A DNA stretch of 52,514 nt from a virus. The DNA lies in the IMG/VR virus record IMGVR_UViG_3300028592_000015, positions 1 to 52,514 of that record, one strand, 5' to 3'. A program made the position numbers and the translations under genes. A model generated the notes under the pieces. The model made no database searches, had not been told where the DNA came from, and saw nothing but the letters and a program-made list of their open reading frames with translations. This document shows positions 32,179 to 39,641 of this stretch, piece after piece (the stretch's first letter is position 1; each line of letters opens with the position of its first letter).

Positions 32179-32777
32179 CCGTCGAAGCCTATCCGCTGGC
32201 GTGGCCGGCGGGCAAACCCCGGACGCCTTGGCACAAGATCGAGCGCAGCCGCTTCGAGCCCGGCAATCGTCCCCAGGAGGTGGCCAACGTCATCGCCGAG
32301 CTTGGACGGCTAGGCGCGCGCAATGTCGTCGTCTCGACGAACCTGCGGCTGCGAAACGATGGCCTGCCTTATGCCCGCGACCGCGCGCCGGACGACCAGG
32401 GCGTGGCGGTCTACTTCGATTACGCTGGCGGGCAGAAGTGCTTCGCCTGTGATCGCTGGCGCACGATCGAGGAGAACCTGCGCGCCATTTACAAATCGAT
32501 CGAGGCCATTCGTGGCCTTGAGCGCTGGGGCAGCAAGAGCTTCGTCGACGCAGCCTTCACCGGCTTCTCAGCGCTACCGGCGCCGAGCCAACATGCCAAG
32601 CGCTCCTGGCGCCAGGTGTTGGGCATCCTGCATGACGGCCCGATCGATCGGGCAGGTATAGACGCGCTTTACCGCAACAGGGCGCGCGAACGGCATCCCG
32701 ACATGGGCGGCAGCGACGACGCCATGGCCGAACTCAATGCAGCACGTGCCGCGGCATACGAGGAGATTGCGCCATGA
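32175..32777 (+). CDS. J-domain protein with zinc-finger-like N-terminal part
   Basis: The 200-residue protein ends with a DnaJ-type J domain: WRQVLGIL (helix I), YRNRARERHPDMGGSDDAMAELNAARAAAYEEI with the HPD motif. The N-terminal half has QKCFACDRW and a basic helix. J domains deliver clients to Hsp70, so this may couple DnaK to phage replication or assembly. Such proteins are found in some alphaproteobacterial phages. Confidence 0.8.
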   Translation: MTVEAYPLAWPAGKPRTPWHKIERSRFEPGNRPQEVANVIAELGRLGARNVVVSTNLRLRNDGLPYARDRAPDDQGVAVYFDYAGGQKCFACDRWRTIEENLRAIYKSIEAIRGLERWGSKSFVDAAFTGFSALPAPSQHAKRSWRQVLGILHDGPIDRAGIDALYRNRARERHPDMGGSDDAMAELNAARAAAYEEIAP

Positions 32778-33100
32778 GCGACCCACTCCCACCATTCGTC
32801 TACGCAATCTTGTTCGAAGGGGCGCCGATCACATGCCGGGCCACGGTAGCGGAAGTCCGCGAATATCTGGCCGATGTCGTGTTCGATGCCGCTGAACTCT
32901 ATCAGGTCTGGGCCATCGACAGCGTAGGCGAGATCAGCAGCGACCGCACCGAAGCCTTTGCCGAGGCATGGGCAGAGCTATTCGAGCCGGGCGACGGCGA
33001 CGAGCCGGAGGCGATCTTGCGCCCCTACCCTGATTTCATCCGGGCCTTCATTGGCGACAAGCTGGTCGAGAAATACCGGAAAGCGCAGGAGGCGGCATGA
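32774..33100 (+). CDS. Hypothetical early protein
   Basis: The 108-residue acidic protein starts MSDPLPPFVYAILFEGAPITCRATVAEVREYL; ATGA overlap. The second half is helical with FEPGDGDEPEAIL. No family is recognised. Confidence 0.5.
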   Translation: MSDPLPPFVYAILFEGAPITCRATVAEVREYLADVVFDAAELYQVWAIDSVGEISSDRTEAFAEAWAELFEPGDGDEPEAILRPYPDFIRAFIGDKLVEKYRKAQEAA

Positions 33101-33438
33101 AAGGCACCCAGCCCCTGACGCCAGCAGTCCTGGTCGTCATCGATCGAAACAGCCGCCTGTCGATCCTTCAAGATGAGGGCGTTCAGGTCGTCCTCGTCGA
33201 TGAGCGCGCCGACCCTGAGATGGCAGTCCTCTTGCCGAGGAAGAACCAGGCGCAGGAAATGCTCGAGCGGATCGTCCACAAATACCCGGTGTCGCGCGAT
33301 CACGACCTGAGTGGCGCCGCGGTCAACACGATTTCCCAGCTTTTCTATCATCGCATCGTGGTCGGAGAGCTTGTCCAGAAGGAGGGCTCGACGCCCTTCC
33401 CTCGTCGCCCCATCGTTCCATTTGAGCCCCATGAGTGA
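33097..33438 (+). CDS. Hypothetical early protein
   Basis: The 113-residue protein has VVIDRNSRLSILQDEGVQVVLVDERADPEMAVLLPRK, a Rossmann-like beta-alpha-beta look, then a helical C terminus. No family is recognised. It overlaps both neighbours in the rightward operon. Confidence 0.5.
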   Translation: MKGTQPLTPAVLVVIDRNSRLSILQDEGVQVVLVDERADPEMAVLLPRKNQAQEMLERIVHKYPVSRDHDLSGAAVNTISQLFYHRIVVGELVQKEGSTPFPRRPIVPFEPHE

Positions 33439-33634
33439 GCACATGAAGATCACCACCAAGGAAGACTGGCAGTTTAGCATTGACGTGTTCCAGACCGCAG
33501 ATGGACCCGTAGCGCGGGTCACTGACGGGCGTATGACGCTTGTGGGCGGGGAAGATGCCAAGAAGGGCATGGCGGCCGTTGCTGGCCTCCTGAGCGAGGC
33601 GGCGGCGAAGCTGAAAGCGGAGGCCGGCAACTGA
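33431..33634 (+). CDS. Small hypothetical protein
   Basis: The start is MSEHMKITTKEDWQFSID (67 residues); a second ATG at 33443 is possible. The protein has a short beta segment (DVFQTADGPVARVTDGRMTLVGG) and a C-terminal helix. It overlaps the previous gene by 8 nt. The function is unknown. Confidence 0.5.
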   Translation: MSEHMKITTKEDWQFSIDVFQTADGPVARVTDGRMTLVGGEDAKKGMAAVAGLLSEAAAKLKAEAGN

Positions 33635-33638
33635 CGCC

Positions 33639-33878
33639 ATGGCTCGACCATCCCGCATCCCCATGGGCAGTTGGCCTCGGCGCATGAACGCCGAGTTCGC
33701 CGCAGGCTATTGTGGAGAACCCAGCGTTGAGGCATTCCTTGATCGAATCGGGACGGAATACCCTGCCCCCGATGTGAACGAGGGGCGCCGACGGCTGTGG
33801 CTGAGGGACAATCTGGATCGGGCGATGGGAGTGGGCGACCAGGAGGTCGGCCTGTTGGACGCGGCCGAGGTTCTATAG
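33639..33878 (+). CDS. xis-like: Probable excisionase (AlpA/MerR-like HTH)
   Basis: The 79-residue protein has WPRRMNAEFAAGYCG-EPSVEAFLDRIGTEYPAPDVNEGRRRLWLRDNLDRAMG, with an AlpA/Xis-type winged HTH layout (helix, wing, R-R-L-W-x-R). It lies directly before the integrase, 2 nt from the GTG start. In phages such a gene is the recombination directionality factor. Confidence 0.7.
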   Translation: MARPSRIPMGSWPRRMNAEFAAGYCGEPSVEAFLDRIGTEYPAPDVNEGRRRLWLRDNLDRAMGVGDQEVGLLDAAEVL

Positions 33879-33880
33879 CC

Positions 33881-35122
33881 GTGACGATCACCCTGCCCCG
33901 GTTCGTCATTGCCAAGTCCGGTAAGGCTGGCATGGCCTACTATTGGAACCCGCCCGTCTACTGGCGGAAGCAGGCTGAAGCGCAGGGCCGCAAATATCCA
34001 TTCGAGAGCCAGAAGCTCGGTGCCGACTTGCGGCAGGCCGAACTGGACGCCGCCGCCATCCCACACAATGCCCGGTTCGATGAATGGCGCCTCGGCGCCG
34101 TATCTACCCCGTCGCGGCTGTACGCTGCCCATGGAACGGTGGAATGGCTTTTCGAGCAATATCAGGCCAGCGACATCTTCAAGCGACGTGTCGCCGAGCG
34201 CTCACGGCAGGATTACGCCCTGATATTTGCCGCCATCTCGGCAATCCCGACCAAGGACGGCCGGCGTGTTGGGCAGCTCGCCGTTATGAGCATGACGCCG
34301 GCTGCCTCCGAAAAGGTCTACAGCGCCATCATCCAGGAAGAGGTCGACGCGGATGCGACCGCGGCGGCTTTGGCGTCGAGCCCCAAGGCGAAGCCGGTGA
34401 TGACCGGGAAATATCGCCAAGGCGAAAAGGCCATCATGTACGCCAAGACCGCTTGGCGCCTCATGCAGCCGCATCACCCACAGTTGTTCCGACCGGACGT
34501 TCCGAACCCATGGATCGGCGTCCAGCTCGTCAAGCGCACCAAGTTGGTCAAGGCGGCAGTGGACCGCGAGGCGGTCTATAGCTTTGCCTGGGCAGCGATA
34601 GAGGCTAACAGGCCGGAGGCCGCTGCGGCGGCCGTGATCTGCTTCGAGTGGTTGCAGCGTCCTGAGAACGTCATCGGCGGCTATGTGAGGTGGGGAGATT
34701 ACCGGCCCGGCGAATCCATTCGCATCGAGCACCACAAGACCGGGCAGATGGTGGTGCACCCGCTGACGGACGGCGCTGTCGCGTTCTATCCTGAGGCGGA
34801 AGAAATTCTCGCTCAGGTACCCAAGCGCGGGCTGGCGATTGTACTGGGGCCGGATCACACTGAGCCCTACAAGCCCACCAGGTTTGCTCAGATCGTCAGG
34901 AAGATTGCAGACGGCGCCGGGCTACCGAAGACCTTCACGCTCGACGCCTGCCGTCACGGCGGCATGACAGAACTTGAGGAAGCTGGTCTCACCGAAGGCC
35001 AGGGCCGCGCCCTCTCGGCGCATCGCAGCCGGGCCTACGAGCGGTATGCGAAGCGCACCAGCAAGCGCCTGTTGAGTGCAACCAAGGCTCGCCACCAGCA
35101 CCGCGCCGGCGGCCAGGAATAG
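33881..35122 (+). CDS. int: Tyrosine-type integrase
   Basis: With a GTG start the protein has 413 residues. The catalytic domain has Arg260 (WLQRPENVIGG), Lys286 (HHKTGQ), Arg358 in DACRHGG with His359, His381 (SAHRS) and Tyr389 (RYAKRT). Box II has Asp where the family usually has His, a variation I recall in related alphaproteobacterial integrases. The N-terminal 70 residues would bind the arm sites. attP lies immediately downstream. Confidence 0.9.
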   Translation: MTITLPRFVIAKSGKAGMAYYWNPPVYWRKQAEAQGRKYPFESQKLGADLRQAELDAAAIPHNARFDEWRLGAVSTPSRLYAAHGTVEWLFEQYQASDIFKRRVAERSRQDYALIFAAISAIPTKDGRRVGQLAVMSMTPAASEKVYSAIIQEEVDADATAAALASSPKAKPVMTGKYRQGEKAIMYAKTAWRLMQPHHPQLFRPDVPNPWIGVQLVKRTKLVKAAVDREAVYSFAWAAIEANRPEAAAAAVICFEWLQRPENVIGGYVRWGDYRPGESIRIEHHKTGQMVVHPLTDGAVAFYPEAEEILAQVPKRGLAIVLGPDHTEPYKPTRFAQIVRKIADGAGLPKTFTLDACRHGGMTELEEAGLTEGQGRALSAHRSRAYERYAKRTSKRLLSATKARHQHRAGGQE

Positions 35123-35130
35123 GCCCAAAA

Positions 35131-35367
35131 TCTTTCTGAAATCCCCGGACAAAAGCCTATTCCAGCCCTTGGACAGAGCGAGAACGTTCAGAAAATGCCT
35201 TGGGATTGTTGAGGCCTTTGCGAATTTGCAATCCGCTGCGTAACCACTCCGCCACGCGGCCTCTGGGCGGCACTAACTAAGCGACGCCAAAGGGTTATGC
35301 AAGAGGCACGTTACCAGCCTGTGAATTTTCTGAAGATCAATCCGCCGCGCAGTCAGAATTTTCTGAA
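35131..35367. other. attP: attP region with arm-type repeats and tRNA-Cys core
   Basis: TTTCTGAA occurs at 35133-35140 (plus), 35187-35194 (minus), 35327-35334 (plus) and 35360-35367 (plus). They flank a 42-nt core at 35220-35261. The pairs of same-sequence repeats on both sides are the expected layout of integrase arm sites. Host attachment is likely within a tRNA-Cys gene. IHF sites were not evaluated. Confidence 0.8.
35220..35261 (-). other. tRNA-Cys 5' half (attP core)
   Basis: The minus strand reads GGCCGCG-TG-GCGGAGTGGTTACGCA, then stem GCGGA, loop TTGCAAA (GCA anticodon) and TTCGC, then stops resembling a tRNA. This is the first ~42 nt of a tRNA-Cys. No variable loop, T arm or 3' acceptor strand follows, so it is not a functional gene. 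Confidence 0.8.
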
Positions 35368-35402
35368 ATGCGTTCGGGACTTGTTCGGCGGATGGGCACT
35401 TG

Positions 35403-35636
35403 TCACCACGGCGCAGACGGTGCCGGCGGCTTCCCGCCATTCTCCGCCCTGCCCTTCCCGACGCACACTGGATAGCCATTCTCCCAACCGCAAAAGTTTA
35501 GCCGTCGATCAGCCCTGACAATGCCAAAGGCGGCATTGGGCGCATCGCACCCGTCGCAGAAATAGATGGGGAACTTGGCTTCAGTGCTGGGAACCAGGGA
35601 GATGGCGCCAGTTTCGGATTGATATTTTGTCGGCAT
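35403..35636 (-). CDS. Small cysteine-rich zinc-binding-like protein
   Basis: The 77-residue protein has YFCDGCDAPNAAFG and FCGWENGYPVCVGKGRAE, a four-to-five-cysteine arrangement typical of small zinc-binding proteins that I recall in alphaproteobacterial phages. It diverges from the plus-strand gene at 35680. The function is unknown. Confidence 0.6.
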   Translation of the reverse strand: MPTKYQSETGAISLVPSTEAKFPIYFCDGCDAPNAAFGIVRADRRLNFCGWENGYPVCVGKGRAENGGKPPAPSAPW

Positions 35637-35679
35637 GGTCTCTTGCGGAATCGGTTTGGACTTGTGCCATCATCCCTAC

Positions 35680-36015
35680 ATGACCAGGATCTATCAGTGG
35701 ACCACCCTTGACGACGAGATCGCCCTTGATGCGATCATTGTTGGCATCGGCGGCACCAGCATGGAGATGCTTATGGCTGGGCTCTCCTATGTGGAGCCCA
35801 CGGGAAGCATCTACTGGTCGGCATGGATGGGCCCGGAGGGGCAGATCGTCGATGCGGGCGGGGAAATGGGGCCATGGCTGGTGACGGACGCCCTGAAGCG
35901 CGCCGAAGAGCTAAGGACTCAATTCGGCTTCCCGCGCGTTGTGGTGACCATGGAAGAGCGCGGCGTATGGCGTGACGAGTGGGGCACGCTGGCGGATCGG
36001 GAGGGCTATGACTGA
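35680..36015 (+). CDS. Hypothetical protein coupled to the SRAP gene
   Basis: The 111-residue protein starts MTRIYQWTTLDDEIALDAII. It contains GGEMGPWLVTDALKRAEEL, R-V-V-V-T-M-E-E-R-G and an acidic C terminus. No family is recognised. Its stop overlaps the SRAP start (TGATG), so the two would be co-expressed. Confidence 0.55.
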   Translation: MTRIYQWTTLDDEIALDAIIVGIGGTSMEMLMAGLSYVEPTGSIYWSAWMGPEGQIVDAGGEMGPWLVTDALKRAEELRTQFGFPRVVVTMEERGVWRDEWGTLADREGYD

Positions 36016-36695
36016 TGTGCGGACGCTTCACGAATGAACTGACCTGGCCGGAGCTATACGCCCTCTACAACATCCACAATGAGGGTCCGAAGACCAACGC
36101 GCAGCCGCGCTACAACATCGCCCCGACCCAGGACGTTGATTTCGTCCACCTCGACAAAGCCGGAAACATGGAGCTCGATCGCGGCCGATGGTGGTTGGTC
36201 CCCTTCTTCGCAAAGGAACTGCCGAAGGCGGCAATGTTCAATGCCCGCATTGAAACGGTCGATACTTCCGGTGCTTTCCGGGACGGCTTCAAGTCTCGGC
36301 GCTGCCTCATCCCGGCCGATGGCTATTTCGAATGGACAAAGAATGAGGATGACGGCGGCAAAGACCCTTGGCTTCTTCAGTTACCAAGCGGTGCGCCATT
36401 CTCGTTCGCCGGCCTATGGGCGCGGAACGATAATCTCGGCGTGACGAGCTGCACCATCATCACGGCACCGGCCGTGCCCGAAATTGCGCATATTCACACT
36501 CGAATGCCCGTCATTCTGGCCCCGGAAGCATATGGCACCTGGCTGAACACGAACATCCAAGGAGACGACGCAAAGGCCCTGCTTCTCGATGCCCAAATCG
36601 ACAGCCAGTTGGTGTTTCACCGGGTCGGCCGAGAGGTCAATTCCAGCCGATACGAAGGCACCGACACCAAGAAGCCGCTGATCAACTCGCTTTAG
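36015..36695 (+). CDS. yedK-like: SRAP/YedK-HMCES-family abasic-site protein
   Basis: The 226-residue protein begins MCGRFTNE, with the catalytic Cys2 that reacts with abasic sites. YNIAPTQ, FNARIETV, R-C-L-I-P-A-D-G-Y-F-E-W, and the HTRMPVIL box are all present. SRAP proteins form reversible thiazolidine crosslinks with abasic ssDNA, shielding replication forks. Here it would protect phage DNA during replication. It follows a 111-residue coupled gene and is far from an identified LexA box. Confidence 0.9.
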   Translation: MCGRFTNELTWPELYALYNIHNEGPKTNAQPRYNIAPTQDVDFVHLDKAGNMELDRGRWWLVPFFAKELPKAAMFNARIETVDTSGAFRDGFKSRRCLIPADGYFEWTKNEDDGGKDPWLLQLPSGAPFSFAGLWARNDNLGVTSCTIITAPAVPEIAHIHTRMPVILAPEAYGTWLNTNIQGDDAKALLLDAQIDSQLVFHRVGREVNSSRYEGTDTKKPLINSL

Positions 36696-37239
36696 TCTGC
36701 GGCGCTATTCCGGCCATTTGGGCTTCAGCCTGCCGCATTTCAACGTATCGCTCGGCCGTCATGACCTCGATGGGCTTTCCGTCTTTGCTGTCGGCGATCA
36801 CGAACGCGCCCTGCTTCAAGGAAATGCGCCGGTCTCCATAAAATAATGCGGCGGCAGCGAAGGCCCCCTTCCCCACCATGAGATTGTCGGCAGTGGCAAT
36901 AACCTCGTGCCCAGCGTAGGGAGCGCGGCCATGATCCACAATGGTGAAGTTTGGCAGTTTGGGCGGAGCGAGAGGGGGAGCTTGTTTCGCTCGAGGAGCG
37001 GCGGGCTTCAGCCAAAGGTTTACGCCCCGCCGTTTGCAGGACGGGCAGCGCATCTTGTCGGAAAAATGCAGTTCGCCACGATCCGGCAGGAGATAGTGAT
37101 GCGGCCCAATGCTCTGGATAAGCCTCGGAACGTCGATCTCCTTGCTGTAGCGACAGTTTGCATGGCGGCACACGGCAAAGAGTGAATGGCCGGCAGACTG
37201 GACGTCGCCGAGGGTGTTCGAAGGTTGCGCTCTTTCCAT
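36682..37239 (-). CDS. Zinc-ribbon protein of unknown role
   Basis: The 185-residue protein has cysteines C24, C29, C65 and C68 (CRHANC, CPSCKRR), a zinc ribbon common in short alphaproteobacterial proteins, and a C-terminal part with VMTAERYVEMRQAEAQMAG. It is divergent from the gene at 37321, with a LexA box between the two starts (37264..37278). It overlaps the SRAP gene end by 14 nt on the opposite strand. Confidence 0.6.
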   Translation of the reverse strand: MERAQPSNTLGDVQSAGHSLFAVCRHANCRYSKEIDVPRLIQSIGPHHYLLPDRGELHFSDKMRCPSCKRRGVNLWLKPAAPRAKQAPPLAPPKLPNFTIVDHGRAPYAGHEVIATADNLMVGKGAFAAAALFYGDRRISLKQGAFVIADSKDGKPIEVMTAERYVEMRQAEAQMAGIAPQTKAS

Positions 37240-37263
37240 GGCCGTTGACTCTCGGGTCTGTTT

Positions 37264-37278
37264 GTTCTCATTATGTTC
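37264..37278. promoter_or_regulatory. LexA (SOS) box, GTTC-N7-GTTC
   Basis: GTTC-TCATTAT-GTTC matches the LexA operator of alphaproteobacteria. It lies in the 81-nt gap between two divergent genes (37239 minus and 37321 plus). Part of it overlaps an 11-bp tandem repeat (TGTTCTCATTA, 37263..37283). Both flanking genes could be SOS-induced. Confidence 0.8.
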
Positions 37279-37320
37279 TCATTCCGAGTAGGGCGAAGAG
37301 TCAAGACAGGAGTGATCACG

Positions 37321-37725
37321 ATGGGTGAAATGTGGAAAGCCGATCCGCGCCCCCTCCCCGCCGAAGGGCCAGCTTGGCCAGGAGATGATGAGCGGGTGAC
37401 ATACAAGGGGCTGACTGTGCAGCCGCATGCCGATTTGGAGCTGTGGGAGACTTGGGACGATCGATGGGAAATCGGGCTGGCCAGTACCGGTGAAACAATA
37501 CTGGTCCTGCGAGCCGATCGCGATAAGGCAATGTCCATTGCGGAACGCCTCGCGGATGCGAGGGACTGGCCGGCCATGCATGAGGCACCGTCCTGGGCCG
37601 ATATCGCCTTTGACCCGCTGGTGCTCCAATTGATCGCCGATTACCCCGGCATGGTGAGCCTGACGATCCCCGAGGATGACGACAGCATCATTCCTTATGG
37701 CGAGGACGAAGGCCCGGAGACTTGA
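37321..37725 (+). CDS. Possibly SOS-regulated hypothetical protein
   Basis: The 134-residue protein starts MGEMWKADPRPLPAEG, with AGGAG 8 nt upstream; an upstream frame start at 37273 is in the LexA region and unlikely. The protein is acidic, with WDDRWEIGLASTGETILVLRADRDKAMSIAERLADA and a C-terminal acidic tail. Not a known family to me. Confidence 0.6.
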   Translation: MGEMWKADPRPLPAEGPAWPGDDERVTYKGLTVQPHADLELWETWDDRWEIGLASTGETILVLRADRDKAMSIAERLADARDWPAMHEAPSWADIAFDPLVLQLIADYPGMVSLTIPEDDDSIIPYGEDEGPET

Positions 37726-37738
37726 TCTCGATGCCCGG

Positions 37739-38023
37739 CTATTTACTGTTCTGCTGGCGATTCAACAGAAGCTCGTCAAGTCGCAGAGACAGCCTCTCAA
37801 TTGCCGCCTCCACCTTGCCCAGGGCCATTGCCAGTTCGCCCGTTGTTGCAAAATGCTCGGCAGCATAGAGCTTATGCGCCTCAAGCGACCGGCGTAGTTC
37901 CTCGGTCGCTCGGTCACGCTTGCCGAGCTCTGCCAGCACCCACTTGATGATGCCAAAGGCAGAGCCGCCAACGGCAAGAAGCGCCGTCATGAGGGACAGC
38001 GCCAGTTCGATAGTCAGTGTCAT
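37739..38023 (-). CDS. Small membrane/coiled-coil protein in lysis operon (holin candidate)
   Basis: The 94-residue protein has one N-terminal membrane helix (ELALSLMTALLAVGGSAFGIIKWVL) and a charged coiled-coil tail (KVEAAIERLSLRLDELLLNRQ). ATGA with the o-spanin. It could be a pinholin-like holin, antiholin or spanin partner; topology alone does not decide. It is the last gene of the lysis cassette. Confidence 0.5.
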   Translation of the reverse strand: MTLTIELALSLMTALLAVGGSAFGIIKWVLAELGKRDRATEELRRSLEAHKLYAAEHFATTGELAMALGKVEAAIERLSLRLDELLLNRQQNSK

Positions 38024-38256
38024 CGGGCTTTCGTCCCTCGGCAGGCGTCGAGTTTGCGGTAGTGGCGATCGAGGTCAACGGCCCAGGCATCGACGGCGCT
38101 GTCGCCGGCGGCTTGCAGCGCGTCTATGGCGGCCGCTGGCGGCGGGGGAAGCGGCGGGCAGCTACCGGCCACCCGAGCGCTTGCGCAGCCGGTCATAAGC
38201 CCCGCCAGGATCAACAGGCCCAGCATCGATCCGATCATATTCGTCTTGGAGCGCAT
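38020..38256 (-). CDS. Outer-membrane spanin lipoprotein (Rz1-like)
   Basis: The 78-residue protein starts MRSKTNMIGSMLGLL, with AGAGGAAA upstream. It has a lipobox LMTGC (Cys24) and a proline-rich segment (SCPPLPPPPAAA). It overlaps the i-spanin gene by 95 nt in another frame, the classic embedded Rz1 arrangement. It would fuse the membranes at the last lysis step. Confidence 0.8.
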   Translation of the reverse strand: MRSKTNMIGSMLGLLILAGLMTGCASARVAGSCPPLPPPPAAAIDALQAAGDSAVDAWAVDLDRHYRKLDACRGTKAR

Positions 38257-38404
38257 CTCGTTTCCTCTGCTGCTCTGCTTGGATGTGTTCGACGCCAGCC
38301 TTCCTGCCCTTGAGAAAGGCGATGCCGATGGCGACGATGACCGCGCCGGCAATGGCGAGCGCGGTCTGAAGTTTGGCCCACGGCCCGGCGAGCCACTTAA
38401 ACAT
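38162..38404 (-). CDS. Inner-membrane spanin (Rz-like)
   Basis: The 80-residue protein has a membrane helix at residues about 14-32 (ALAIAGAVIVAIGIAFL) and a periplasmic charged coiled coil (VEHIQAEQQRKRDALQDEYDRI). It overlaps the endolysin stop by 8 nt and the o-spanin by 95 nt. It is short for the family but fits a compact spanin. Confidence 0.75.
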   Translation of the reverse strand: MFKWLAGPWAKLQTALAIAGAVIVAIGIAFLKGRKAGVEHIQAEQQRKRDALQDEYDRIDAGPVDPGGAYDRLRKRSGGR

Positions 38405-39047
38405 CGCGCGGCCGGGTCAATGCCTTCGCGACCAGAAAGGCGATGAAGGCGCAGACCACCAGAACCAGGGCAATGCCAAGAGCGAGTTGAACCGGCCCAC
38501 TGCCCTGACTGATCGCCCCTGCCCCGGTCAGCACGCCGCCGGCGCCGGTCAGCACCTCCGGCTTGGTGATGATGTCCACAACGGTTTCCCGCTTGGGCTC
38601 CGGCCGGAATTCTGGCGTCGGTGCTTCCTTGGTTCGGGTCGCGGTCGGGAACCACGAACCGTCATTCCACCGGCGCGCCGGTCCGGTATCGATGTGCATG
38701 AAGTTCGACCTGGGATAATGGCCGAAGCCAGTGAAGCCGACCGCACGAGCCTCGCGCTCGAACTGAGCCGGATCGTGGTTCTCCATTCGAACGTCGAAGG
38801 CTTTGGCCAGCAGATGTTGCGAACCAGGAGCCCCGCCAACGGCCTTGTTATGCTCCGGAGAGCGATACGCGGAATTGACGATCAGCGGCTTACCGAGGCG
38901 CGTTCGCAGCGCTTGCAGCTTGTCCATGCTTGGCGGATCGATCATGAGCTTACCGGTGCCGCGGCAAGCCATTTCCTGCGGGCTGAAATTCGGCCAGCGC
39001 CAATCGTCCGGCGGGAAATCCCGCCAGGTCCTGTAGACCTTGCCCAT
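38397..39047 (-). CDS. M15 peptidase endolysin with C-terminal membrane anchor
   Basis: The start is MGKVYRTWRDFP, with AGGAGG upstream. The 216-residue protein has a D-Ala-D-Ala carboxypeptidase fold: YRSPEHN, SQHLLAKAFD (H78, D85) and M-H-I-D (H118, D120). This matches M15A peptidases that cut cell-wall crosslinks. The C terminus has a transmembrane helix (about residues 187-209; LALGIALVLVVCAFIAFLV) and a short basic end. A tail-anchored endolysin differs from the usual soluble or N-terminal SAR form. Confidence 0.85.
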   Translation of the reverse strand: MGKVYRTWRDFPPDDWRWPNFSPQEMACRGTGKLMIDPPSMDKLQALRTRLGKPLIVNSAYRSPEHNKAVGGAPGSQHLLAKAFDVRMENHDPAQFEREARAVGFTGFGHYPRSNFMHIDTGPARRWNDGSWFPTATRTKEAPTPEFRPEPKRETVVDIITKPEVLTGAGGVLTGAGAISQGSGPVQLALGIALVLVVCAFIAFLVAKALTRPRDV

Positions 39048-39070
39048 GTTGGGCCTCCTATCGATGTTGG

Positions 39071-39099
39071 AAAAGAAAAGGCCCCGCAGAAGCGAGGCC
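39071..39099 (-). terminator. Rho-independent terminator upstream of lysis genes
   Basis: On the minus strand GGCCTCGC-TTCT-GCGGGGCC forms an 8-bp stem (one G-T pair) followed by TTTTCTTTT. It lies between the tail-fibre gene and the endolysin start, only 24 nt from the latter. It would reduce tail-operon read-through into lysis, or be relieved by late antitermination. Confidence 0.85.
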
Positions 39100-39215
39100 G
39101 GAACGAATTGGGTATTTATCAGTTCATAACTCGAGCATCTGGCCCGGTTGTTGACGCTCAATCGTGTGGCTGGATGCTCACCCTAAATGCCGCCGCCTGC
39201 CTAACAGAGGTCAGG

Positions 39216-39641
39216 ATGGGCGGCTTTTCCGCTTCGGGAGTGGATTTAGCGCTCGTGTCGCGCTATTTTGCCGGCCTCGTAGGAAACTCAGGACGCATGA
39301 CGCTATCGACAGACGCAGAAGCAGAACTCGCCCGCATCTTCACGCTGCCCAACATTGTAATGGGTGTCGGCATCATCGGGATGTTGATGTTTGCCTTGAT
39401 AACAAACCTAGCAGCGTCCAAGTGCGAATGGGATCAGCCGCTGGTGTTTTTGCCTTTCGGCACCGCCGTCTTGGCGGGAATTAGCACAGTCTTCGGGGTT
39501 CTGTCCTCGAGGTGGGATGGGCGCATTAGGCTGGTGCTCGCGGTTGCGGTTCTCGCTATTGGGGTCGGTTTGGTCTGGTTTGCAGCGCCCAACCCCATCA
39601 CATGCATCTACTTTCCTGGCTTTGGAGAGCCCCGGCCGTGA
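39216..39641 (+). CDS. Three-helix membrane protein on the opposite strand
   Basis: The ATG at 39216 has GAGG 5 nt upstream; an internal ATG at 39297 (MTLSTDAEAEL) with AGGA is also plausible, giving 141 or 114 residues. Hydrophobic helices are NIVMGVGIIGMLMFALI, VFLPFGTAVLAGISTVFGVL and VLAVAVLAIGVGLVWF. It lies between tail fibre and lysis genes. It could be an extra holin, or a lysogenic membrane protein. Confidence 0.55.
   Translation: MGGFSASGVDLALVSRYFAGLVGNSGRMTLSTDAEAELARIFTLPNIVMGVGIIGMLMFALITNLAASKCEWDQPLVFLPFGTAVLAGISTVFGVLSSRWDGRIRLVLAVAVLAIGVGLVWFAAPNPITCIYFPGFGEPRP

Noticed and set aside
35220-35261. Functional tRNA-Cys gene
   Set aside because: It lacks the variable loop, T arm and 3' acceptor strand; best read as the attP core.
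38373-39215. First two-thirds of a 422-residue plus-strand frame
   Set aside because: It lies opposite the endolysin and spanin genes. Only the membrane part from 39216 looks coding.
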